Of a DNA stretch of 53,617 bases, positions 43,348 through 52,200 are shown piece by piece (the first letter of the stretch is position 1; the number at the start of each line of letters is the position of its first letter). The stretch is taken from positions 1 to 53,617 of the forward strand of contig CAJLMA010000013.1 of assembly GCA_905207705.1 (NCBI GenBank), read 5' to 3'. Below the pieces are notes generated by a model. That model saw only the letters and a program-made list of their open reading frames with translations. It was not told the origin of the DNA and searched no databases. Both the position numbers and the translations under genes were made by a program. Source of the DNA: an uncultured Prevotellaceae bacterium (GTDB lineage Bacteria > Bacteroidota > Bacteroidia > Bacteroidales > Muribaculaceae).

Positions 43348-45487
43348 AATCTTTATGTATCAATTTTGAAATCCAGTGACCCACTTTATCATAATACTGA
43401 GCCTCAGTCCATCCATGAGGATTGGTGAATGACAGGCTTTCGTTAGGCTCCCCTTTCTGCTCGGGATACAGCACCATCACACTATTATTGTTGAAATACT
43501 TTGAAATCTGCATCGGCAGCCTTTCAAATGAAGAATCATACGAAATAAATCCGCGCCGCGAGCTAACGACCACGAGCAAATGATCGTAATTGACCTGATT
43601 TGCCAACAACAGAAGATCATTCCAGTTGTCAAGTTCAAAATAAGAGACGCGGGCATTATTATGCTTGTCTTGCATGCAGCTTCTTATGTAACCCATAGTC
43701 TGTGGGTGCGCATAAAAATAAACACGACACCCCAACTGGCTGCTCATGCGCCGTATATGGGTCACCCACTTCACAAATCCGTGTTCAAACTCGGCCTTCG
43801 GCGGCACGGCCACCACAATGCGGCGCAATGTGTTAACCGGCATCAACAAGTGCACAACCATAACTTGTATGTACACATTTTTTAGCAAGTTTTCAGTAAG
43901 ATTGCCGAAGAACGAATCCACTATGCTCTTCTTGTAGTGCAAACCTATTATTATTCCGGTAGCCTCGCATTCTTTTGCCGTATGCATTATTCCTGTAGCT
44001 ATGTTCAAGTCATACCGGCTCACAGTTCTCATTTTGACATTGGCCGAGGCTGCAATTTGCGCCGCATGCTCCAAGTTCCTTTTCCCGTGAATAACCTGCT
44101 TTACCGAATTGTTGCTGTCATTGGTAACACTTAGCGCCACAAGATTATCCGAAACCTTGCTGTCGCGCACGACCAAAGCCAGGCTTATTAAACTTTCCAA
44201 CGTATCGGGATTGGCGACAGGAATAAGGAACCGCTCCTTCGACTGCTCTTTTTCATCATTTATTTCAGCATCATCCATGACTATGCGTTTTGCCGCATGT
44301 TCTGTTATGAATGAACTGACGATGCATGTAACAAGAATCAATAATATAGTCCCATTCAGCACATCTTCATTGAGCAGTCGCTCGCCCGATGGCAAAATTA
44401 TATCATACCCGACCAACACGGCCGCAAGTGTCGCAGCGGCTTGTGCATTGCTCAATCCGAACATCAGCTCGCGCTCCAACTTGTGCATCTTGTATATCTT
44501 CTGCGTAATCCACGATGCTATCCATTTTCCTGCCAAGGCGACAACAATCATCACAATAGCCACCTTTATGGAATTCAAGTGACCGAAGAGAATGTTTATA
44601 TTTATCAACATTCCCACTCCTATAAGGAAATAGGGAATAAACAGAGCATTGCCGACAAATTCAAGATGGCTCATCAGCGGCGACACATGCGGAATCAGCC
44701 TGTTAAGCACCAACCCCACAAGGAACGCTCCCAATATTCCCTCCATGCCGATAAGTTCCATCAATCCGGCTCCGAGGAACACCATTGCAAGCACAAAGAT
44801 AAATTGCACAACATTGTCGCTGTACCGCCTGAAAAACCACCTGCTGATGCGAGGGAACACATACATTATGACGACACTCAACACCATCACCTTCAGCAGC
44901 AGCCACACCCAGAACAATTCATAATACTCACCTTTGTACATTCCGCTTATCACTGCCAGTACAAGCAGTGTAAGGGTGTCGGTCACAGCCGTCCCGCCGA
45001 CTGCAATACTCACCGAGCGTTGCCGGTTTATGCCATATCTTATTACTATCGGATAGGCAATCAACGTGTGCGAAGCATACATACTTGCAAGCAGCACCGA
45101 CGTAGCCAACCCGTACCCGAGCAACGACAGATTGGTCCACACTCCTATGCCTAAGGGTATTATGAATGCGAGCAACCCAAGGACAATCGCCTTCATGCGT
45201 ATGCTCTTGAAATCTTCCATGTTCATTTCAAGCCCGGCAAGGAACATGATGTAATACAATCCCACCTTGCCAAAAAGTTCGAAACTGCTATCTCGGGCTA
45301 AAATATTGAACCCATGCTCACCAAGGATGATACCTGCCACTATCATGCCTATGATGTGAGGTATGCGCAATCGGTCGAAAACGATTGGCGCAAACAAAAT
45401 AACCACCAACACAAGGAAAAAAATCCAAGTTGGGTCGGTTATTGGCAAATTGACATCAAGGCCTATGAAATCAAATAGTTCTTTCAT
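43346..45487 (-). CDS. CPA2-family cation:proton antiporter with C-terminal USP-like domain
   Basis: The 713 residues form a membrane part of about 12-13 helices (1-400) typical of Na+/H+ exchangers (RIPHIIGMIVAGIILGEHGF, LAGLEMNMEDFK, GGTAVTDTLTLLVLAVISGM, GMEGILGAFLVGLVLNRL). A soluble C-terminal part (about 415-713) resembles universal-stress-protein domains (FLIPVANPDTLESLISLALV, IVVAVPPKAEFEHGFVKWV). It probably exports Na+ or K+ against protons and senses a nucleotide or stress through the tail. It has a strong promoter and stands as a single-gene unit. Confidence 0.93.
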   Translation of the reverse strand: MKELFDFIGLDVNLPITDPTWIFFLVLVVILFAPIVFDRLRIPHIIGMIVAGIILGEHGFNILARDSSFELFGKVGLYYIMFLAGLEMNMEDFKSIRMKAIVLGLLAFIIPLGIGVWTNLSLLGYGLATSVLLASMYASHTLIAYPIVIRYGINRQRSVSIAVGGTAVTDTLTLLVLAVISGMYKGEYYELFWVWLLLKVMVLSVVIMYVFPRISRWFFRRYSDNVVQFIFVLAMVFLGAGLMELIGMEGILGAFLVGLVLNRLIPHVSPLMSHLEFVGNALFIPYFLIGVGMLININILFGHLNSIKVAIVMIVVALAGKWIASWITQKIYKMHKLERELMFGLSNAQAAATLAAVLVGYDIILPSGERLLNEDVLNGTILLILVTCIVSSFITEHAAKRIVMDDAEINDEKEQSKERFLIPVANPDTLESLISLALVVRDSKVSDNLVALSVTNDSNNSVKQVIHGKRNLEHAAQIAASANVKMRTVSRYDLNIATGIMHTAKECEATGIIIGLHYKKSIVDSFFGNLTENLLKNVYIQVMVVHLLMPVNTLRRIVVAVPPKAEFEHGFVKWVTHIRRMSSQLGCRVYFYAHPQTMGYIRSCMQDKHNNARVSYFELDNWNDLLLLANQVNYDHLLVVVSSRRGFISYDSSFERLPMQISKYFNNNSVMVLYPEQKGEPNESLSFTNPHGWTEAQYYDKVGHWISKLIHKD

Positions 45488-45518
45488 GAACGGGTCCTAC
45501 TTTTTCTTTAATTAAGTA

Positions 45519-45550
45519 CAAATATAAGGAAAGGTGAACGCAGAGCCAAA
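45519..45550 (-). promoter_or_regulatory. Antiporter promoter
   Basis: On the minus strand TTTG (45547-45550) and TATATTTG (45519-45526) are 20 bp apart, a full consensus match, 32 bp before the start codon. Confidence 0.85.
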
Positions 45551-45601
45551 CAAAAAACAACGTTTTTATGTTTGGCTATGCTGAACCGAATCCTATATTA
45601 T

Positions 45602-45662
45602 CAAAATATAGTGAAAGTTGAGCGCAAAATGGGAAAAATGAGCTTGCTTATTTTTTACACTG
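45602..45662 (-). repeat. Promoter-bearing dispersed repeat, copy B
   Basis: Plus strand reads CAAAATATAGTGAAAGTTGA, GCGCAAAATGGGAAAAATGA and then GCTTGCTTATTTTTTACACT. It matches copies A and D, but one extra base damages the -7 box. It lies 115 bp upstream of the antiporter gene. Confidence 0.7.
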
Positions 45663-45910
45663 CCAAAAAGCAGCCTAAGTTGGATACAATGATAGAAAAT
45701 AAACACGCTTATTTTAATATTGTTGAAACACAGTCTGCCTATACAACAAATCAAATATTTATGCCTTTATTGATTCAATACCGCACCTGCTCATCGTCTT
45801 CAATCTCCATTTTCCAATAAATTTAACCGCATCTAGACACAATGTGCAACTAATCCATGGATTTCAAATAATATTTATAATTATTTTTCGCATAATTTGA
45901 ATAAATCTTT

Positions 45911-45918
45911 TAAATTTG
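45911..45918 (+). promoter_or_regulatory. -7 box of the beta-helix gene
   Basis: TAAATTTG fits TAnnTTTG, 31 bp before the ATG. A TTTTTC in place of the -33 TTTG lies about 20 bp upstream. Confidence 0.6.
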
Positions 45919-45949
45919 CGAAGTCAAATCTAAAAATAACAAATAAAGT

Positions 45950-47422
45950 ATGAAAAAACATTTACTTTTAGCTTCAATTCTTTTGTCTTCGGCATATCCA
46001 GCATTTGCCGAATACGTTACCGCAGGCGACGGAACAGAATATACCTTGCAATCATTAAGTGAAATCTCCGAAAGCGGTGTCACGAAAGATGGAAACGACT
46101 TCATCGTGGCCGACAACATCACCATATCAGAAGGCGACAAATTCAATATCGGAAGCGGTATTACAATAAAAATGGGCGATGCAGTGCAATTGCGCATAGA
46201 AGGCGAGGCTTATTTGGATGCAGAAGCCGAAGTTTTGATAACTCGCAACGCCGACACCGACGAGCCTGAAGGAATCGGCCTTTTCAGCGATGCCCGTGAA
46301 GAAACATTGGTTAAAAACTTGAATTTCGAATATGCCGGATTACGTCTTTGGACAGAAAAAGAGGTGACCGTAGAAAATTGCTCATTCAAGTACAACAACG
46401 GAGTCCAGACTTCGGCAGGAGCATTGAGCATGGCACTGTCCGGAGGGCAACTTAATGTTTATAATTCCGAATTTATAGAAAATACAATTCCTGCCATCGG
46501 CGGAGCTGCCAACTATAACTTCGGCGTGTTGGTAGACAATTGCTATTTTTACGACAACAACACCGAAAACAGCAACAAGCCGCAACTTAACATCACCATA
46601 GGTGGCGACCGCGACATCGTTATCACAAATAACACTATCACCGGCGCCGAACGCAACATGGTGGGCGGCATTTCCGTATCCAACATGCTTAATGCAAGCG
46701 GTAGCAACAATGTAGTCATTGAAAACAACGACATACGCAAGCATCGTTACGGCATCACAACTCTCGGTGGCATGAACGCAACCATAAAGGGTAATAAAAT
46801 CATCGACAACAAATATGAGACAAACGCCATGAACGGCGGTAGCGGAATAAGCATATATGACTCCAATTATGTGCAAAACACAGTCATTACGGGCAACCAA
46901 ATTGAAGACAACTTATGGGGAATAACCGTAATAGGCGGAGGCAACGTGAACATTGGCAAGACCGACGACATGAATGCCGACGATTACAACCCAGGTGAAA
47001 ACACATTCCTCAACAACGGCAACAATGGTGTGCTTTACGACTTATACAACAACGGCACAAACACCATCTATGCGCAAGGTAATCAATGGAACGTGGAGAA
47101 ACAGACCGAAGAACTCATTGAATCTGTTATTTTCCACAAAAACGACAATGCTTCTCTTGGCGAAGTTATCTTCATGCCTCCTATGAGCAGCGGCAGCGTC
47201 AGCAAAATAGGAGATTCAAATTGCTTCTTCGATTCAACCAACAAGCAACTTGTGCTTGGCAAAAATGATTGCAACGTAGCCATTTACACCACATCAGGCA
47301 TGCTGGTAGCAAGCTATAATGTCTGCAACGGGACTGTCGACATGTCGCACCTTGCCGAAGGAGTTTATATCGCAGTTGTGACTTACGACGAAGATTCTAC
47401 TTCCATCAAATGTATTCTATAA
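45950..47422 (+). CDS. Secreted parallel beta-helix protein with T9SS-like sorting tail
   Basis: The 490 residues start with a Sec signal peptide (HLLLASILLSSAYPAFA). The body shows right-handed parallel beta-helix repeats with recurrent Asn ladders (VLVDNCYFYDNN, IVITNNTITGAERN, VVIENNDIRKHRYGI, ATIKGNKIIDNKYE, TVITGNQIEDNLWGI). The last 75 residues look like a type A type-IX-secretion sorting domain (NVAIYTTSGMLVASYNVCNG, LAEGVYIAVVTYDE). Such proteins are surface-attached or released, often polysaccharide-acting or adhesive; no lyase catalytic residues can be assigned. It is a single-gene unit with its own promoter and terminator. Confidence 0.85.
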   Translation: MKKHLLLASILLSSAYPAFAEYVTAGDGTEYTLQSLSEISESGVTKDGNDFIVADNITISEGDKFNIGSGITIKMGDAVQLRIEGEAYLDAEAEVLITRNADTDEPEGIGLFSDAREETLVKNLNFEYAGLRLWTEKEVTVENCSFKYNNGVQTSAGALSMALSGGQLNVYNSEFIENTIPAIGGAANYNFGVLVDNCYFYDNNTENSNKPQLNITIGGDRDIVITNNTITGAERNMVGGISVSNMLNASGSNNVVIENNDIRKHRYGITTLGGMNATIKGNKIIDNKYETNAMNGGSGISIYDSNYVQNTVITGNQIEDNLWGITVIGGGNVNIGKTDDMNADDYNPGENTFLNNGNNGVLYDLYNNGTNTIYAQGNQWNVEKQTEELIESVIFHKNDNASLGEVIFMPPMSSGSVSKIGDSNCFFDSTNKQLVLGKNDCNVAIYTTSGMLVASYNVCNGTVDMSHLAEGVYIAVVTYDEDSTSIKCIL

Positions 47423-47456
47423 TTTTACAATAATCCACTACTTTGAAAAATATAAG

Positions 47457-47490
47457 AACTCGGTCTCCGATTGGTGGCCGAGTTTTTTTG
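47457..47490 (+). terminator. Terminator of the beta-helix gene
   Basis: AACTCGG (47457-47463) pairs with CCGAGTT (47478-47484), followed by a T-run to about 47489. It lies 35 bp after the stop codon. Confidence 0.85.
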
Positions 47491-47515
47491 TACATCTGTA
47501 TTAATATCCTTGAAT

Positions 47516-48049
47516 TCAGATATACGGCATTACCCAAAAACCTAAAAAGCCTCTTTCCAAAGTAATAGTTATAGAGTCGCCGTTCGTCTCTCTATACAAA
47601 TCTCTTGACACGTCCAATGTTTTTGACTTTCCGCCATCCAAAGCTATTTCAATGTAATACTCCGCAACCTTCGTCGTTCGTACGCGGTGCCTACCTACTC
47701 GTTGCGGTTTCTCTTTCACCTCAGAGTACTTATCCAGTATCCGAACAGTTACAATCCTTTGATTCTCACTATTCCTCATATAAAAATTACTTGCCATGAA
47801 AAGGAAATAACCAACACATCCCATGCACAGCAGATGACAAATTACATTTGTCCACTTGCCTGAAGAAGTAGTCAACAACGACCACTTAGGATACATGCGA
47901 AATGTGACTGACGCAAAAACGAAAGCTACACAAAAAGGCACCCACGGCTGTATCAAAGTCTCTTGAAACAACGCGTGTCCCCAATTGCCGGCAACAACGA
48001 CGACAATTGCGGACAAAACACGAATTATATTTATTATTATCCTGTTCAT
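47516..48049 (-). CDS. Membrane protein of unknown function
   Basis: A 177-residue protein with three predicted membrane helices in its first 95 residues (IIRVLSAIVVVVAGNWGHAL, VPFCVAFVFASVTFRM, VICHLLCMGCVGYFLFMAS) and a basic soluble C-terminal domain with a beta-rich pattern (RIVTVRILDKYSEV, AEYYIEIALDGGKSKTLDVS). I recognise no family. It lies 35 bp after the end of the M20 gene, so it may be co-transcribed from that side. Confidence 0.75.
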   Translation of the reverse strand: MNRIIINIIRVLSAIVVVVAGNWGHALFQETLIQPWVPFCVAFVFASVTFRMYPKWSLLTTSSGKWTNVICHLLCMGCVGYFLFMASNFYMRNSENQRIVTVRILDKYSEVKEKPQRVGRHRVRTTKVAEYYIEIALDGGKSKTLDVSRDLYRETNGDSITITLERGFLGFWVMPYI

Positions 48050-48084
48050 GGCACAGACACATCCCTTAAAAAATATTCAATTGT

Positions 48085-49155
48085 TCATTTTGTAATGTTG
48101 CAGCCATCAAGAAGAGTTACATAAGTCTGTATCGCATCACGCACCTCCCATAGGCATATATACTCATTGGCCGAGTGCGACCGGGCTGAGTCGCCCGGAC
48201 CTATCTTGATGGACGGGAATGGCATCAATGCCTGATCGCTCAACGTAGGTGACCCAAACGGCTTCTTGCCGAGAATTTTCAGCCGTCTCACGAGCGGATG
48301 CGACTCATCGATGCCCGAAGGCTCAAGACGGATTGAACGTGGCACAAGCGTGCACTTATCACCAATGCTCCTGTTTATTAATTCCAACGTCTCATGATTA
48401 CTATAAGCATCGGTTGTCCTCACATCGACCACTATCTTGCATCGGTCAGGAATGACGTTATGTTGCGTTCCTGCTTCTATCTGCGTTATGCTTATTTTTA
48501 CAGGGCCAAGCATCCCCGACTCCCGATCAAACTTCATTGAGCGCAAGGCATTTATCACTTCCATCGCGTTGTAAATGGCATTCTCGCCCTCGTTTCTCGC
48601 CGCATGGCCTGCAATGCCCGTCACAACTCCGTCCAGCACCAAAAGTCCCTTCTCGGCAATTGCCGGCTCCATGCCCGTAGGTTCTCCCACTACCGCCACA
48701 TCGACCTTAGGAAGTAATGGCAACACCGATTCAATGCCATCCTTGCCACTCACCTCCTCTTCGCACGACGCAAGAAACACGAGATTGTAATCCCTGTCAC
48801 AATCGGCAAGGTATCGGAAAGCAGCCAGCAACGAAACCACCGATGCCCCGGCATCGTTCGTGCCAAGTCCATATATACGCTCATCTTCAGTTTCGACAGG
48901 CTCAAACGGGCTGGTTGTCCATCCGTCAACTGGCTTCACGGTATCTATATGGCTGTTAAGCAACAGCGTTGGCATAGATTCGTCAAAGCACGGAGCAATG
49001 CACCACACGTTATTTCCATGCCGGCAAGCCTTAAAGCCATATCGACCCATTTCATTTTCAATCAAATCGGCCACTGCACTCTCTTCCCTGCTGAACGACG
49101 GAATAAAAACCATCTTTTTCAGCAAGTCTAAAGCATCGTAATACAATTCATCCAT
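48085..49155 (-). CDS. M20-family amidohydrolase, ArgE/DapE type
   Basis: The 356-residue metallopeptidase from ATG 49155 (MDELYYDALDLLKKMVFIPS). Metal and catalytic residues are in LLNSHIDTVKPVDG (His, Asp), YGLGTNDAGASVVS (Asp), ASCEEEVSGKDGIE (two Glu), VVGEPTGMEPA and a late His in SARSHSANEYI. With argB and prfB nearby, N-acyl-ornithine deacylase is the likely function; Bacteroides use succinylated arginine intermediates. Its -7 box in repeat copy C ends only 4 nt from the ATG, so the mRNA may be leaderless. The frame upstream of the ATG opens only with TTG. Confidence 0.85.
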   Translation of the reverse strand: MDELYYDALDLLKKMVFIPSFSREESAVADLIENEMGRYGFKACRHGNNVWCIAPCFDESMPTLLLNSHIDTVKPVDGWTTSPFEPVETEDERIYGLGTNDAGASVVSLLAAFRYLADCDRDYNLVFLASCEEEVSGKDGIESVLPLLPKVDVAVVGEPTGMEPAIAEKGLLVLDGVVTGIAGHAARNEGENAIYNAMEVINALRSMKFDRESGMLGPVKISITQIEAGTQHNVIPDRCKIVVDVRTTDAYSNHETLELINRSIGDKCTLVPRSIRLEPSGIDESHPLVRRLKILGKKPFGSPTLSDQALMPFPSIKIGPGDSARSHSANEYICLWEVRDAIQTYVTLLDGCNITK

Positions 49156-49159
49156 GATA

Positions 49160-49216
49160 CAAAGATAGTGAAAAGTCGAGCGCAGGACAATCAAACTTGT
49201 TTGAAATTGTCATGCC
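49160..49216 (-). repeat. Promoter-bearing dispersed repeat, copy C
   Basis: Plus strand begins CAAAGATAGTGAAAAGTCGA and continues GCGCAGGACAATCAAACTTG. Read leftward its TATCTTTG (49160-49167) is the -7 box directly before the M20 start codon. It is in the same orientation as copy D 77 bp away. Confidence 0.75.
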
Positions 49217-49236
49217 AAGACGCATCCTATCTTATC

Positions 49237-49296
49237 CAAAGATAGGTGAAGTCGAGCGCAATGTGAAAAATGAGCTTGCTTATTTTTCAATATTGC
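49237..49296 (-). repeat. Promoter-bearing dispersed repeat, copy D
   Basis: Plus strand begins CAAAGATAGGTGAAGTCGAG, continues CGCAATGTGAAAAATGAGCT and ends TTATTTTTCAATATTGC. It is the closest to copy B overall and lies between the M20 and prfB promoters. Confidence 0.75.
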
Positions 49297-49334
49297 AAAG
49301 GCATCACCCACCCTCCCGACAATAGAAGCCTTGA

Positions 49335-49366
49335 TTTGCGTATCTGCCGGCATTGCACTAACTTTG
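49335..49366 (+). promoter_or_regulatory. prfB promoter
   Basis: TTTG (49335-49338) and TAACTTTG (49359-49366) are separated by exactly 20 bp. Predicted start about 49373 gives a leader near 50 nt. Confidence 0.85.
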
Positions 49367-49421
49367 CCAGCTGAAAACGAGAATTTTTCCAAATTTTATT
49401 AACAATAACAACTAAAAGACA

Positions 49422-50535
49422 GTGATTACACTCGAACAACTAAAAGAGACACAAGAACGCAAGGACGCGTTGAGGAGGTATCTTTGACATCGACAGCAAG
49501 CGTGTCGAAGTAGAAGAAGAAGAATTGCGCACACATGTGCCCGACTTTTGGGACGACCGAAAGAGTGCGGAAGCGCAGATGCGCAAAGTGAAAAATTTAC
49601 ATTACTGGATTGACAGTTACGACGAAGTCGACAAGATGGTCGAAGAATTGACCCTCGGATTTGATTTCGTAAAGGAAGAACTGATTACCGAAGAAGAACT
49701 TGACGACATCTATGCCCGCACAATCGACAAGATTGAAAAACTTGAACTGCGTAACATGCTGCGTCTTGAGGAAGACAAACTGGGAGCAGTGATTAAGATT
49801 AATTCGGGCGCAGGTGGAACTGAAAGTCAGGATTGGGCTCAAATGCTCATGCGCCTATACTTGAGATGGTGCGAGAAACATGGACACAAGACCACCATCT
49901 CCCAATTACTCGAAGGCGACGATGCAGGAATAAAGTCGGTGACAATAAAGGTTGAAGGAGATTATGTATATGGATTCCTGAAAAGCGAGAACGGTGTGCA
50001 CCGTCTTGTACGAGTTTCACCCTACAACGCTCAAGGGAAACGAATGACTTCATTTGCATCGGTATTCGTCACACCTCTCGTCGACGACTCTATAGAGGTT
50101 GTCGTCAATCCTGCATCAGTATCGTGGGATACGTTCCGAAGCGGTGGTGCCGGCGGCCAGAACGTCAACAAGGTTGAATCGGGCGTGCGCTTGCGCTACC
50201 AGTACAAAGATCCTTATACAGGCGAAGAGGAGGAAATCCTTATCGAAAACACCGAAACGCGCGACCAGCCAAAGAACAAGGAAAATGCGATGAGGCAACT
50301 CAAGTCAATCCTCTACGAGAAAGAATTGCAACATCGCCGTGCCGAACAACGGAAGGTGGAAGACAGCAAGATGAAAATCGAATGGGGCTCGCAGATACGC
50401 AGCTATGTGTTTGACGACCGCCGTGTGAAGGATCATCGCACCGGATTCCAGACGTCGGATGTCAATGCCGTGATGGATGGTGAAATAGACGGGTTCATCA
50501 AAGCTTATTTGATGGAATTTGCCGGAAAGGAATAA
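49422..50535 (+). CDS. prfB: Peptide chain release factor 2, with programmed +1 frameshift
   Basis: RF2 reads UGA and UAA stop codons. Translation starts at GTG 49422 (reads ITLEQLKETQERKDALRRYL) and meets an in-frame TGA at 49485-49487. A +1 shift then gives DIDSKRVEVEEEELRTHVPD and continues for the rest, about 370 residues in total. The peptidyl-hydrolysis motif is GGAGGQNVNKVES. The stop-codon-reading tripeptide is SPY in VRVSPYNAQGKRMTSF, where E. coli has SPF. It precedes argB by 11 bp and may share its transcript. Confidence 0.97.
49473..49488 (+). promoter_or_regulatory. prfB: Programmed +1 frameshift site of prfB
   Basis: AGGAGG (49473-49478) acts as an internal Shine-Dalgarno 3 nt before CTTTGAC (49482-49488). 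At CTT TGA the ribosome slips one base to read CTT-T-GAC when RF2 is scarce, an established autoregulatory circuit. The site is a canonical match. Confidence 0.95.
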
Positions 50536-50546
50536 AAATCACTCAC

Positions 50547-51320
50547 ATGGAGAAACTCACGATAGTAAAAGTCGGTGGCAAGATTGTCGAGGATAAAAAC
50601 ACCCTCGGCGCGTTGCTCGCCGACTTTTCGGCCATTCAAGGCAAGAAACTGCTTGTTCACGGTGGCGGACGCTCTGCCACTCAGCTTGCAGCCCAGCTCG
50701 GCATCGAAACCAAGATGATTGACGGCCGTCGCGTCACCGATGACGACATGCTACAAGTGGTCACCATGGTTTACGGCGGACTCGTAAACAAAAACATCGT
50801 GGCCGGCCTTCAAGCCTCCAGAGTAAACGCCCTTGGCTTGACCGGTGCCGACATGAACATTATCCTGAGTGAAAAAAGAGTGCCTTCACCCATTGATTTC
50901 GGCTGGGTTGGCGACGTGCGCCGGGTAGACGGCCACACCCTTGCCCACCTCATCGACAATGGCATAGTGCCTGTCATAGCTCCACTCACGCATGACGGGC
51001 AAGGCCACATCCTGAATACCAATGCCGACACGATGGCTGCCGAGACGGCCAAAGCATTGGCAGCCTGGTTTGATGTCTCACTCATCTTTTGCTTTGAGAA
51101 AGAGGGCGTGCTGCTCGATGAAAACGACGACCGGAGCGTTATCACGTCGCTTGAGAAGAATGATTACGCTTCATTGAAAGCGAAAGGTATCGTTTCGGGA
51201 GGAATGATCCCCAAGCTCGACAATGCATTCGCGACACTCGATGCCGGTGTCAAAGAGGTATTGATAACACGAGCCGGAAACCTAAAGGACCTTTCCCGTG
51301 GCACCCATCTGCACCAATAA
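50547..51320 (+). CDS. argB: N-acetylglutamate (or N-succinylglutamate) kinase
   Basis: A 257-residue amino-acid kinase: KVGGKIVEDKNTLGALLADF, VHGGGRSATQLAAQLGIETK, MVYGGLVNKNIVAGL, GLTGADMN and NTNADTMAAETAKALAAWFD. It phosphorylates N-acylglutamate in arginine synthesis. Bacteroides relatives use the succinyl form, but the acyl preference is not readable here. It lies 11 bp after prfB and is followed by a strong terminator. Confidence 0.96.
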   Translation: MEKLTIVKVGGKIVEDKNTLGALLADFSAIQGKKLLVHGGGRSATQLAAQLGIETKMIDGRRVTDDDMLQVVTMVYGGLVNKNIVAGLQASRVNALGLTGADMNIILSEKRVPSPIDFGWVGDVRRVDGHTLAHLIDNGIVPVIAPLTHDGQGHILNTNADTMAAETAKALAAWFDVSLIFCFEKEGVLLDENDDRSVITSLEKNDYASLKAKGIVSGGMIPKLDNAFATLDAGVKEVLITRAGNLKDLSRGTHLHQ

Positions 51321-51340
51321 CGCGCAATCAGCGATAAAAC

Positions 51341-51380
51341 AAAAATCGGGAGACATCAAAATTGACTCCCGATTTTTTTA
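51341..51380. terminator. Bidirectional terminator between argB and the glycosyltransferases
   Basis: AAAAATCGGGAG (51341-51352) and CTCCCGATTTTT (51366-51377) form a 12-bp stem with a T-run on both strands. It serves argB on the plus strand and the glycosyltransferase pair on the minus strand. Confidence 0.92.
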
Positions 51381-51396
51381 TTCCAAATGCACACTT

Positions 51397-52200
51397 TCAA
51401 GCCGTTGCATGTTCTTTCATGTAAGTAAAACCTTTCAATACCAATTTCACGGCTCGCATGAATTTTACCGGGTTACGGCTCGCACGCCAAGCAAACAATA
51501 TGCAACGTGGCAATGCCGTCACATCCTTGTAGGCCAGATAAATGTACGCACCGTTAGCCATTAGGTAGCCCGGGGTGTCGGTATCACGCATACTTGTCGT
51601 GGGATGCTCGTGGCGTGCTATCACATAAGGGAAAAAGAACCAGTTCAACCCCATGTTGACGGCATCGAGGGCGAACACGCTCTCTTCCCCAGCTCCCAGC
51701 ACAGGAGCATTGATTCCAAACAGCTCATTGAATCGCAGTTTCCCTTGCACCGACGTGCGTCTGAATGCAACTTCAAACGATGTAATATAATATCCTTTCA
51801 CCTTTTGTCGCAAATCAAACGAATACGACGGGTAAGTCTTAGGATTGGTGTGCGAAACATACTTGAACGAGGCTATGTCGAGCGTCGGGCGCGACTCAAA
51901 ATATTCCACTACATGTACCACATGATTTGGCAAGTAAGTTATATCGTCGTCGGCTATCAGGCATATGTCGCCCGAGGCGTTATCCAACGCATTATTTCTG
52001 TTGGCCGAAAGCCCGCGCCCTTTCACCTGAATGACTTTCACGTCATCGCGTTTCAGCTCGTCGGGCAATTGACACGGCTGGTAGTTCTCACTTTGCTGCC
52101 ACGAAACCAGATATGAGATATTGTGGGTCGGTTCAAACGGGACCTTGGCTGCACGCTTTATCCCGTCGTCAAATGTGCAAATGAGTATTTCAAGCGTCAT
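51397..52200 (-). CDS. GT2-family glycosyltransferase
   Basis: A 267-residue family 2 glycosyltransferase with a GT-A fold: RGLSANRNNALDNASGDICL, the metal/nucleotide motif IADDDITYL and a later ARHEHPTTS region. The first strand reads LEILICTFDDG. It lacks membrane helices. Acceptor and donor cannot be told. It overlaps the upstream glycosyltransferase gene by 11 bp, so the pair forms one operon, likely for surface glycan. Confidence 0.9.
   Translation of the reverse strand: MTLEILICTFDDGIKRAAKVPFEPTHNISYLVSWQQSENYQPCQLPDELKRDDVKVIQVKGRGLSANRNNALDNASGDICLIADDDITYLPNHVVHVVEYFESRPTLDIASFKYVSHTNPKTYPSYSFDLRQKVKGYYITSFEVAFRRTSVQGKLRFNELFGINAPVLGAGEESVFALDAVNMGLNWFFFPYVIARHEHPTTSMRDTDTPGYLMANGAYIYLAYKDVTALPRCILFAWRASRNPVKFMRAVKLVLKGFTYMKEHATA

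Larger units (their letters stand above)
45488..45949. other. Intergenic region between antiporter and beta-helix genes
   Basis: This 460-bp stretch holds the leftward antiporter promoter (45519-45550), dispersed repeat copy B (45602-45662) and the rightward -7 box of the beta-helix gene (45911-45918). No protein-coding gene is supported; an 82-codon frame overlapping the repeat has no recognisable content. Confidence 0.7.

Noticed and set aside
44441..45154. His-rich 237-codon plus-strand frame
   Set aside because: Antisense to the membrane helices of the antiporter; the His bias comes from the complement of hydrophobic codons.
45572..45820. 82-codon plus-strand frame before the beta-helix gene
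   Set aside because: It runs through dispersed repeat copy B and has no recognisable content.
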